DNA from: Daphnia pulex
Lineage: Eukaryota; Arthropoda; Branchiopoda; Diplostraca; Daphniidae
Length of the DNA stretch: 64,000 bases
Assembly (NCBI RefSeq): GCF_021134715.1
Contig: NC_060021.1
Coordinates: 4,588,001-4,652,000, forward strand
Direction: 5' to 3'
Shown here in pieces: positions 25,931 to 35,075 of the stretch (positions are counted from its first letter, which is position 1; every line of letters starts with the position of its first letter). The notes under the pieces were generated by a model, which was given only the letters and a program-made list of their open reading frames with translations, made no database searches and was not told the DNA's origin. A program made the translations under genes and the position numbers.

Positions 25931-26472
25931 TTTTCAACTAAGTAGCTCGAACGTAACAGACCAACTGTTGAACTCAGAATGAAGAGTGATGTGCCCCCCC
26001 CCCTTCTCCGTACCTCCGTACCCTTAATTAACTATTAAGGGTAAAATTTAAGTTTAAACTAAGTAATTTAAATACACACATTTAAATACACATTACACCG
26101 TCAGCCTGACGGTGCAATAGAATTTTTGATAAGCTGCAATTAGAAAGTTAAGTTAGTTAGTTATAGTTATAGTTAGTTAATTTAGTTATAGAAAGTTAAT
26201 ATACCTTAAAAATTTATAGTCTGTCTTAGAGACAGAAGTCGATCGAAATAATGCTTGTAGTGTAGAGTAAAAAAAAATTAACCCTATTTAAAAACAAAAT
26301 TACTCGAGAGATAAGTTATAATTTTTTTTAACCTTTTTCTTGTTAAGCTTCTGGTTTTTGCGACGGACACGTCGATTTCTCTGTTTGTTGCCTCGACGCT
26401 TGGGCTTGTTTTTGAAAATATTTTTGAAAAGATCCATTTTTTTGGATTCTACATCCATGGCTCGGGCATCCT

Positions 26473-26852
26473 TTAGACGTACATGATCGAAGCGGCTTTC
26501 ATCAGAAAACGACCTCTCTTCAGTTTCCATTCACCTTCTTTCAATGGATTTTCCTGTTAGGATTAAAGATTAGATAGTTTGGTCATTAACTTATCAACCT
26601 TTTTTATATATTTACCCCAGTGAAGTAATCTGGGTTATGGATTATTTCACAAACCACAGTCCACGTTTCCGATTTAACGTAATTCGGGCAATGGTCTCGC
26701 AAAACGTAAAGCACTTCTCTGGAATACATTGCTTGTTCCAGAGCCGTTTTTGCTGATTTTGCGCCCTCTTACTCATTGCTTAGGTGCTTCATCGCCATTG
26801 GTCCAGCGATTAGTGAATTAACTTGCGAAATTTCCAAATCCGTTAGAAACAT
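26473..26852 (-). pseudogene. Array gene copy 4, nonsense-mutated
   Basis: The layout matches copies 1-3, but exon 1 reads MKHLSNE followed at once by a TAA (around 26770), so this copy cannot make the exon-1 domain. It also has the shared exon-2 frameshift. It is the most diverged array member and sits at the distal end. Confidence 0.75.
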
Positions 26853-27000
26853 TTTTCAACTAAGTAGCTCGAACGTAACAGACCAACTGTTGAACTCAGA
26901 ATGAAGAGTGATGTGCCCCCCCCCCCCTTCTCCGTACCTCCGTACCCTTAATTAACTATTAAGGGTAAAATTTAAGTTTAAACTAAGTAATTTAAATAAA

Positions 27001-27512
27001 AAGCGCTTGAAGTTTCTCTGTGACATTGCCAGAAAAACGAGTTTGACATTTCTTTAATTCGAAAGGCAATGCCGGCTACCCTTTGTCATTGTGCGTTGCG
27101 TTGCGCTTCATGGCGATCCCCGTTCAACGGATGTTGAATGGAAAAGTCATTTTTTCCTTTTTTGTTTTCTGTTGATGTCTGAAGGTCTGAGCAAAAGAAT
27201 CAATCAGTTACCCAATGCTGCCGTTTCCTATAACAACGCTGGTGACAAACTATCAAATTAAGTTTGTGACGTTTTGTGTTACTGTTCGTGCTGTTGCCTG
27301 TTACTGTTCGTACTATCTTTCTACGAATTGCAAATTAAAGTATTTTGTTAGGAATAATGTCATTAGGAGGTGGTTTTTGGATTGGAATTTATTGCCCTTC
27401 TCATCCCAATGCCCTGTTGATTGATTCTTATTATCGCGCTGATGCTTATTATTGCTCAGACTGTTTCAATATGTACTATTCCTGGCTAATTTTTATTCTG
27501 TCTTCTCTATAG
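27001..27512. other. Intergenic stretch, no supported gene
   Basis: A 69-codon frame at 27215-27424 has no recognised motif. Nothing else is supported here. Confidence 0.35.
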
Positions 27513-27886
27513 TGGAAGATGTTGGCTTAGAATGGCTAGCATTCTGTTATGAAGCAGATAATGCGGTTCCTTCATAAGTTGGTGAGGCAGAAAACACTCT
27601 CCTGAAGGAGACAAATCTTACAACAATGTTTGAGCCCAGTGATTTTGAAGAAGATTTCCAAAACTGTCATCCTGTAAACCTAACTTCTGTAATTGTTTTT
27701 TTATTCAGATGGGCTGCTTCCGCAACTCAGACCCAACTCTTGTCAATGGTTTAAAAGAAATAAGAAACATGGCTGTTCATATTAACTTACCAAGAATGGT
27801 TGTTGACAGAGCAAATTGTCTTTTCAAGAATGTTTATGATTGCAAGAACTTAAAAGGACACAGCACTGGTGTGTCCTTTGTCCTTG
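27513..27886 (+). pseudogene. Fragment of a general transcription factor IIB (TFIIB) gene
   Basis: Two exon pieces, 27513-27673 and 27709-27886, join in phase. The first contains VEDVGLEWLAF and, after an in-frame TAA at 27575-27577, VGEAENTLLKETNLTTMF, matching the TFIIB linker. The second contains GLKEIRNMAVHINLPRMVVD and RANCLFKNVYDCKNLKG, the first cyclin fold. The zinc ribbon and the rest of the cyclin folds are absent. TFIIB bridges TBP and RNA polymerase II; this copy is broken by the stop and both truncations. A degenerate paralog is more likely than the functional gene. Confidence 0.75.
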
Positions 27887-28126
27887 GTACGTTTCAATTT
27901 TCATTTTCAATTATTTTGAATTAATTTTTTTTTATTTTATTACGCGTATGTACAGCGGTTTTAATTTTAGCTAAATTGAGATCTCTGAATCGTTAAGATT
28001 CGAAATAAAAACGAATTTGGACACATTCCATTATTAAAAATGATAGAACTTCGGGATGATCATCACATGAAAGGGGTATTAAATGTAGAGAACCAATTTC
28101 ATAAATTACTTGTTCAAAAGCATATC

Positions 28127-29659
28127 TTATATGCGATCATTGTTAGAAAAATGCTTATCTACTAATGATTCTACCTTTTTAAAAAATTCAAACATTTGAA
28201 TAGTTGCAAGTTGTAGATATCCATAAGTTCTTGTAAGGTCCTCGAAGGGTGAATAAACCGGTGACGTGTCAGTCGTGATTGTGTCATTTACCAAAGCGGT
28301 ATCATTTGTTTCTTCAATATCCATGCAACAACTATCACTTAGGGATGCACCAGATCATTCTAATTCTTTTGCATTCAGCGACAAAGGATTTAAAACACAT
28401 CCAAGATCTGTATTGATACAAAAAGTTTGTTACGTTGGTGTGTTAAAGGAATAGTTAATTAAGTACTCACCTGGCAGTGTGCTGGATTGACTACTTGTTA
28501 CAACAGTAACGAGGTCCTCGGTAGGTGAATAAACCGGTGACGTGTCAGTCGTGATTGTTTCATTTACCAAAGCGGTATCATTTGTTTCTTGAATATCCAT
28601 GCAAAGGGATTCAACTGAGCATTCTGATTCTTGTATATTCAGCCACAAAGGATTTGAACCACATCCATGATCTGTAAATATAAACTAATAATTTTGTATT
28701 ATTGGGATTACACATGTTTATAAATGGAGTACTTACGTGAGTGGTTAATAGCATCAACGACATCATTATCCTTTGTAAGTGAATAAATCTGAAAATTTAC
28801 ATAATTATGACATGAGATGAGAGAGTATGAGATGAGAGAGTATGAGATGAGAGAGTATGAGATGAGAGAGTATGAGAGGAGAGAGTATGACATGAGAGAG
28901 TAAGACATGAGAGAGTAACATTTTTAAATTACCACAGCATTATCATTTGTTTCTTCAATAACCATGCAGCTACCATTTCTTCTGTCTTCACGTAGGCATT
29001 CTGTTTGTGGTTGATTCAACATCACATTAGTAGCACATCCAATATCTGTGTTTATGAAGTAAAAAGTTGCATTACAGGGATAGAACATGTTTGTAAATGA
29101 TGTACACACTTGAATTTGTGCTGCAGTGGTTGATTGGAACAACATTTTCGTTATCCTTTGTAGTATGTTGAACAGTCTGTTAAAAATGATATGTCATACA
29201 ACACTTAAATAAACAAAAAGGAAGTTTTAATACCGTAGTAATCTGTAATGATTTCTTTTTTCCAAGCACTCTTGGGTTTTGTCCATTCAAAGTTTGAAGA
29301 GGTTTCCGTAAGGAAGGCTGTAGACCTTGAACTGTATTAAAGAAGATAATTACTGAAATGAAAACATTAATAAATTACAAGTTATTACTTAGTAGCAATT
29401 TGGGAACAGCATTTTTTCTTAGGTGCCATTTTTCTGGGTAAAAGCTTCCCACCATTAACTTTCCTTTGATGATATCCTCTTCCAAGAAGTGTGCATCACA
29501 CAGTCTTGACATTTGTTTAAGCTTGTTACTACCTATTGCCACTGACCATTCTTTGAGTTTGCCTTTTGGGACACAAAACAGTGCACATTTTTCTCTTTTG
29601 TTTTCTTATACACTTCCACAAATAAAGCAGTAAATACGTTTAGGTTTTGCAACGGCCAT
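28127..29659 (-). pseudogene. THAP-domain gene with repeated exon modules, carrying stop codons
   Basis: Minus-strand exons run from 29659 to 28127. Exon 1 has a THAP zinc-finger domain: YCFICGS, CALFCVPKGKLKEWSVAIGS, MSRLCDAHFLEEDI and NAVPKLL, giving the C2CH pattern. An in-frame TAA (29608-29606) sits after the first CxxC. Five further exons with GT..AG borders splice in phase. Three of them (ending near 28925, 28480 and 28127) repeat one module: a GC-containing start, ETND(T/N)A(L/V)V, and TITTDTSPVYSP in the last two. The last exon has a TGA where its sister module has cysteine. THAP domains bind DNA and occur in host regulators and P-type transposases. Two stops make this a likely pseudogene. 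Confidence 0.7.
28806..28915. repeat. 15-base minisatellite in a THAP-gene intron
   Basis: About seven copies of GAGATGAGAGAGTAT, slightly varied, lie between two exons of the THAP pseudogene. There is no spacer structure, so it is not CRISPR-like. Confidence 0.8.
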
Positions 29660-30146
29660 GTCGCCATAGCTTCCACCCACGAGACCTCAAACGCTGCAGA
29701 AAAAAAATTGTAATTGCTACAAATTTTTTATTCGGCCACGAGATAGCAGGATTTTTTCGTAGCAATTCAAAAGTAGGAGGAGGGAAAAAAAGGGGAGCTC
29801 GGAAAAACTGAATCGCGGAACCCAGGTTAAATTTTCTTATGGAACTGACTGACCTCCCCCTTAATGGCTCTGACAAAATGACAAAATGAAAAATAATTAA
29901 AATGAACAACAGAATTCGACAAACTGGAGTATTTTATTTCTAAACGATATAAAAAACAATGTTATGACAGTCATCAAACCTATGGTTACTGCATCCATAT
30001 GGCGGGGAATAATTCTCTCAGAGACGATTTACGGGGTCTGTAAACCACCCCTCCAGCAAACTATATTCCGCCTCCTACTTCCTCCATCTAGTTATCCATC
30101 TAGCTAGTAACTTTGAATTTATTTTTACAATCACTAATTTTTTTAA

Positions 30147-30423
30147 ATGGTGTCTTGTGCCTTGTTGGAAACCAAATGACAATGGTAAGTGCCCTGTTAT
30201 TTTAATAAGAACTGCATATTTACAAATTGTTTATTACTTAGTGCAGGAAATAAGATATCGCTTTTTTTCTGTTCCCCCAAATAGTTCTATTCGATGGAAA
30301 GAGTTAATTCCAAATGCAAAATTCAGTAAATCTATGATTTGTAGTCAGCATTTCGAAGAATGTGACGTTAAAAAGGGGAATATCTTCTCAGTGACTTTTA
30401 CCCTTATTCCAGATGGAGACTGA
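30147..30423 (+). pseudogene. Second THAP-domain fragment
   Basis: The first piece, from the ATG at about 30147, reads MVSC and then needs a frame change to give PCWKPNDN, followed by a GT donor. After an acceptor near 30246 the frame reads YRFFSVPPNSSIRWKELIP, FSKSMICSQHFEECDV, which is the core of a THAP domain (W, C..H and following residues). It ends at a TGA soon after, with no downstream transposase or regulatory domain. It is transcribed away from the other THAP gene. Confidence 0.65.
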
Positions 30424-30534
30424 ATGCTGGTGCTGAACCAAAAATTTTCATGGTAGGCCTAATCGTAAAACATCATAACATTTAATACTAACCAAATAAT
30501 TGTCCTACTGGTATTCTAGAGTTGCCGTCTTGTC

Positions 30535-30698
30535 TCCAGACAAGACGCTTGAAGCAGATATTGAGATATATGATGGTGTCTCAAAACCGTAGGCAAAAGT
30601 CTATCAATTTGACATGATGATGAAGATTCCATCGGATTCCATGCTCTTTTAAGCTATTTAACGAGCGAATGAGCTTTAACGCTAATTTTACTAGAATC
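30535..30698 (+). repeat. Dispersed repeat, left half (split by a transposon)
   Basis: This segment (starting around CAGACAAGACGCTTGAAGCAG) continues at 32155-32530. The whole is matched, unsplit, at about 60865-61375. It is non-coding and its type is unassigned. Confidence 0.75.
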
Positions 30699-32154
30699 CA
30701 GACTGGTCTTGGGGGGGGGGGGTGTACAGAGAAGGGTTTATTACGCGTTCGAAATAAACCCTTCTTCGTACCACCCCAGTTTTTGAAGTTCTCCGTACCA
30801 CCCTATTGTTAAAATTCTCCGTACCACCCTATGTAAAGACCCTAGTGCACAACGAGGCTTACAAGCCTCCGCACATGGATTACAATGAAATAAACGGCTG
30901 AATCCTCACAAATAGCGGTACAATAACAATATTTAATTTCCTTTTCAATTCTATTAATTATTAAACCTTTTTATTGTTCTATCTAATTAAAAGTGCGATG
31001 TTATTGCTATCGATTCCTGCAAAATAACCTTTACCTGAACCAAGTGTGTCACGGGAATACTATATATCTAAATCTGGTTGCATCACGATAACACCCTTCT
31101 CATTAGGAGTTTAGGACGATCAAAATTATCTTGTCAATACGCGCCTTCTTTGGATATCTATACAAATATAATTTTGGTTGAAATAAACATTTTAAACTTA
31201 ACATTACGTCTCTGGATTACCAGTGAACTACCTGAGATTACAGCACTTTCATTGAAAAACTTACACCATTTTACACTGCACGAAATCTGTTTGATCTTCA
31301 CACAAATCAAATAAGACAATGGAATGAAAATGATTATTCAATGACACCAGCACATGCTTGTCATGAAGACTATTTAATCGCTTAGTCTGATTGCTAGGAT
31401 TTCCACTGTCTGACTTCTTGGGATTTTGGGTCTTCCGTTTCAAGTACTTGGTCTATAAACATGCAAGAAAACACCAAGTTAAATACAGCTTGTTTAAAAA
31501 AGAAATATAGTTGAACAAAAGTAACACTTACATGGACCATATCAAGATGGATACTTCTTTTGAGCATCTCTTGACAACTCTCGCTCCTGAGGCCAACTCA
31601 GGTTGACCAGCAAGCCTAGCACTAGATTTCCCCTGGCGTATTCTTACTCGTTGATCGATTATTCGTTGTTTCTCCCTTTGATATTCTTCAAGCTGCCTAT
31701 AGCAATTCCTTCGAAAGTTTTATTCGTAACTAATGCCTACAGAGCTTCTGCACAGCTCTTTCGTCTAAATACGTCATCGTTTAAAAAACGTAAATAAACA
31801 AATTCTGTTGTTTGCACCCATGCCACCCAGACTTACTATCGATACTTAGAAATCGATAGTAAATGCATCGCACTTTTAATTAGATAGAACGATAAAAAGG
31901 TTTAATAGAATTAAAAAGGAAACGAAATAATGTATATAAACCGCTATTTGTGAGGATTAAATCGTTAATTTCATTGCAATCCATGTGCGGAGGCTTGTAA
32001 GCCTCGTTGTGCACTAGGGTCTTTACATAGGGTGGTACGGAGAATTTCAACAAAAGGGTGGTACGGAGAACTTCAAAAACTGGGATGGTACGGAGAAGGG
32101 TTTATTTCGAACCCGTAATAAACCCTTCTCCGTACAACCCCCGAGACTATGTTG
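30699..32154. mobile_element. 1.46-kb DNA transposon with long inverted repeats and an 8-base target duplication
   Basis: CTAGAATC flanks the element at 30691-30698 and 32155-32162. The tips read CAGACTGGTCTTGGGG and, reversed, CAACATAGTCTCGGGGG. Inverted similarity continues for about 300 bases per side, including GTGCACAACGAGGCTTACAA and repeated CTCCGTACCACCC boxes. The site before insertion can be seen in the related repeat at 60.9-61.4 kb. The interior has short minus-strand exon-like frames (31443-31261; about 31700-31545, with REKQRIIDQRVRIRQGK) but no recognisable transposase. An 8-base duplication fits hAT or P-type elements; the tips do not decide. Confidence 0.82.
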
Positions 32155-32530
32155 CTAGAATCATCAATGAAATGTCAGGGGAATACAATGCGAAGAGCCT
32201 CTGTGGATTTATCAATCTGGCAACTCTGATATGTTTGCTTAGATTGTTTGTGTTTAGTGATAAGTAAATGTCCGCTAGAGGGCCGCCGAAGGCGAAAGAA
32301 GGAGGTCTCATTCCGGCTAGCACCGGCATGCAGAGAGGTTCTCTTTAATGACCGTGAATGTGTAATTTCTGATGTATGCAACCAGATATCATTCAGGTTT
32401 TTAAGTCGCTTATTTTTATAAATCCTATTCCCGCCATGAAGTAGTTTACTTGGCCTTTTTTCTTTTACGAAGACTTTTCTATTTAGTAGTTTTAAATATA
32501 ATATCGGTCATTAAAAAATTAGAATGCTGT
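32155..32530 (+). repeat. Dispersed repeat, right half
   Basis: This continues the repeat interrupted at 30698. It matches 61020-61375 (GCGAAGAGCCTCT, AGAGAGGTTCTCTTT, AACCAGATATCAT and so on) with many substitutions. Confidence 0.75.
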
Positions 32531-32658
32531 GACTCTTGAATTTTTGTGCAATTTTGATTGTTTTCGTCTCATAGAGAGTTTCCCAGACTAGAAGCCTAGT
32601 TTTAAAAAGAAACAGTTTAGTCAAGAACAGTTAGTTTTGGTTTTTAAAATTTTGTCTT

Positions 32659-33836
32659 TTACTTTTTTTTGCCAGATTTGTTTTGTTTACGTTTTGCACG
32701 TCTGGCTCTCTGGCCTTTTCCACGGCGTTTTTGCTTGTTTGTCCTCTTTTTCTGCTGAGCTTTGACCAGCTGGGCAGCAGTTTTGTTTTCTGTTTTCAGT
32801 TTTTTATCCGCTTCTGAAACATTTTTCAGGCTCATGATGGAAGCTGCCTTCATCAAAAGGCGCCCCTTTTTTTTGTTCTACTCTCATTTCTTTAGCGGCT
32901 TCTCATGGAAAGATTTGTTATTCGTTCAGGTTTAGCTTAGGTTATAATACTGTTTTACCTCCTCAAAATACTCGACATTGTGTATTATTTCACAGCTAAC
33001 ACTACCTGTCAAATTTTTTTTCGAACAGTTTCTGTGCTAATACCATGTGTGCCAATACATTAGCATCCTTTTTTGAATTCGTGCTCGTTTTCTCCACTAA
33101 ACAAAATGTAAAGAAAACAAAAATTATTTTATAATCAAACACTAAATTTTCATTAACTACATACCATCAGGAATATAAAGCGAACACCTAAAAACGGTCC
33201 GGTTTTGGCGTGGCCAAGATGTTTCGCGCATACTTAAGTCGATGTTATTTCGGGCAACTAATTGCAGGATTCTTGACTTGGAATTTCCATATTCCCACCC
33301 GCCAAGATCGTCTCCTCTCTCCCAGTCCATAGAGAATTTAGCCAACAAAAATTTTGGGCCACATCTGCATAAAAATAGAAAAAGATATTATTAATAATGA
33401 AGATAACATAAATTTTAAACAACTAACCTTTCGTCTTCGGTCATATACTCCAACCGAATAAGCCTCTTGAAAAGGAGTGAGGCACACACTGTTCGTCCTT
33501 CAGACATTTGAGGGCATTCAAATGATACATCCAACTCCGGCAAACCTTAAAAAAAAATTATAATAAATTTTTGGCAGGAATGGTTTTTTAATATTTATTA
33601 CCTGAGATAGTTAGCGACACACGATTTTTAAGTCGATTTTTAAGACGTAAAAGTCACGTTTCTGACTTTTTGTAGGTTGGCGAATAGTCTCTTAGGACAT
33701 ATAAGATTTCACGACAGTGGGTGGCTTGAGCAAGAAGCGTTTTTGCATTTTTCGCTGCTTCAACTTTTTTGATCAAGTGAGCAATTACTTTGTCCCCAGC
33801 TTTAAGAGTTTCCACCAGATTAATTTCTATATCCAT
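32659..33836 (-). pseudogene. Member of the unknown array-gene family, split by a captured gene fragment
   Basis: The exon-1 homologue begins at 33836 (MDIEINLVETLKAGDKVIAH, then CREILYVLRDYSPTYKKSET). It breaks off near 33652 and resumes near 33008 with CEIIHNVEYFE before a donor. The exon-2 homologue (about 32912-32659) has stops early in the KPLKKGE region but then reads LLMKAASIMSLKNVSEADK and a basic tail (NKQKRRGKGQRARRAKRKQN) to 32659. The 3' flank is shared with the copy at 34.26 kb, so the two arose by local duplication. About 640 bases of foreign, exon-bearing DNA lie in the gap. Confidence 0.7.
33018..33602 (-). pseudogene. Captured multi-exon gene fragment of unknown origin
   Basis: Four exon pieces on the minus strand (ending about 33602, then 33545-33428, 33364-33165 and about 33101-33018) have GT..AG borders. 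They join in one continuous frame: VSLTISGLPELDVSFECPQM, then LLFKRLIRLEYMTEDERCG, FSMDWERGDDLGGWEYGNSK and ANVLAHMVLAQKLFEKKFDR. I do not recognise the protein. Both ends lie inside the array-family copy at 32.7-33.8 kb, so this is a genomic (intron-containing) insertion, not a retrocopy. No start or stop codon is present. Confidence 0.55.
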
Positions 33837-34256
33837 TAGGGCAATTATAAACAAAAAAGGGGCAACTAAGAAGCAAAAAAGGGCAAGTATAAACTGATTT
33901 GATTTCGGAAGTTTCGTTGTGTGAAGTGTCATCAATGTGGATTGTGGATCAAGTGTCTGTGAAGTGTTGTGTGAAGTTTCCACTCATGTCTTTGTTGCAA
34001 CTGCATTTGTTTGCAGCTCCTACCGATTTTTTTTTGTATTATTTAAATAACGACAACACTCAGGTAACAGGAATGGTTTTATTATTATTGATTGCGTTTA
34101 TACTCGTTGAATTAAAAAAAAAATATAGGTTTGAATTCAAAAAAATATAATAGTGTGCTGACGATTGAACTTGTGTTTAATTTTGATTTTCGTCGTCTCA
34201 GAGTTTCTCAGACTAGAAGCCTAGTTTTAAAAGGAACAGAGTTTAGTCGAGAACAG

Positions 34257-34837
34257 TTAGTTTTGGTTTTTCAAATTATGTTTTTTACCTTTTTTGCCAG
34301 ATTTGTTTTGTTTGCGGTTTGCACGTCTAGCTCTTTGACCTTTTCCACGGCGTTTTTGTTTGTTAGTCTTTGGACAAATTTTTTTCTGCATAGTTTTCAT
34401 CAGCTTGGCAGCAACTTTGTTTTCTTTTTCCTGTTTTTTATCTGCTTCTGAAGCATCTTTGAGATTGATGATGGAAGCTGCCTTCATCAAAAGGCGCCTT
34501 TCTTATTCCAATCTCCTTTTTTCAGCGGCTTTTCCTAGAAAGATCTGTAGTTATTTTAGGTTTAGCTTACGTTATTAAACTATTTTTACCCCAACAAAAA
34601 GCCCAGAATTGTGTATTATTTCACAGTATAGCCCCCATGTTTCTGACTTTTTGTAAGCAGGTGAATAGTCACTTAGGACATATAGAATTTCTCGAGAATA
34701 AGTTGCTTGAGCAAGAAGCGTTTTTGCATTTTTTGCTGCTTCGACTTTTTGTTGAGGTGAGACATTACTTTTTCCCCAGCGTTCAGATTTTCAACCAGAT
34801 TTATTTCTACATCCGTTAGGACTCCATAAGGGTCCAT
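34257..34837 (-). pseudogene. Another decayed member of the unknown array-gene family
   Basis: Exon 1 starts at 34837 (MDPYGVLTDVEINLVENLNA). It shifts frame near 34745 in an A-run, then continues as AKTLLAQATYSREILYVL and KSETW..YCEIIHN to a GT donor near 34593. Exon 2 contains LLMKAASIINLKDASEADKK and the basic tail NKQKRRGKGQRARRANRKQN. There are two frame breaks, so it is non-functional. It lies 420 bases from its sister copy. Confidence 0.7.
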
Positions 34838-35075
34838 TTTATCAAAACAAAAGGCTAAGTAAGAAACAAAAAAGGGCAAGTATAAACTAGGTGGTTCTTC
34901 AACGTAAGTTCGTGAGTGAGTGATGTGCCCCGGCTCCCCGGCTCGCATGTCATATTTCAAATTATTTAAATTAAATTTAAACTATTTTAAAACTTTGAAA
35001 TACTAAAAATATTTTTTTTTTCATTTTGGATTCCTTTCTTTCATTTGGTTGTGTGATGTCAACGGACTGCAGACT

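Larger units (their letters stand above)
23335..27000. repeat. Tandem array: four copies of a ~920-base gene-bearing unit
   Basis: Units start at 23335, 24255, 25175 and 26096, each with the perfect palindrome CACCGTCAGCCTGACGGTG, and run 920, 920, 921 and about 905 bases. Units 1 and 2 are nearly identical; units 3 and 4 show scattered substitutions. A C-run near each unit end grows from 6, 6, 10 to 12 bases. Each unit carries one two-exon minus-strand gene of an unknown family. The array is young, because the copies have hardly diverged. Confidence 0.92.

Noticed and set aside
27215-27424. 69-codon frame thought to be the missing TFIIB zinc ribbon
   Set aside because: It has cysteines but not the TFIIB C..C/C..C spacing, and no splice path to 27513.
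28806-28915. Regular repeats that could suggest a CRISPR array
   Set aside because: The 15-base units abut without unique spacers and lie in a eukaryotic intron; it is a minisatellite.
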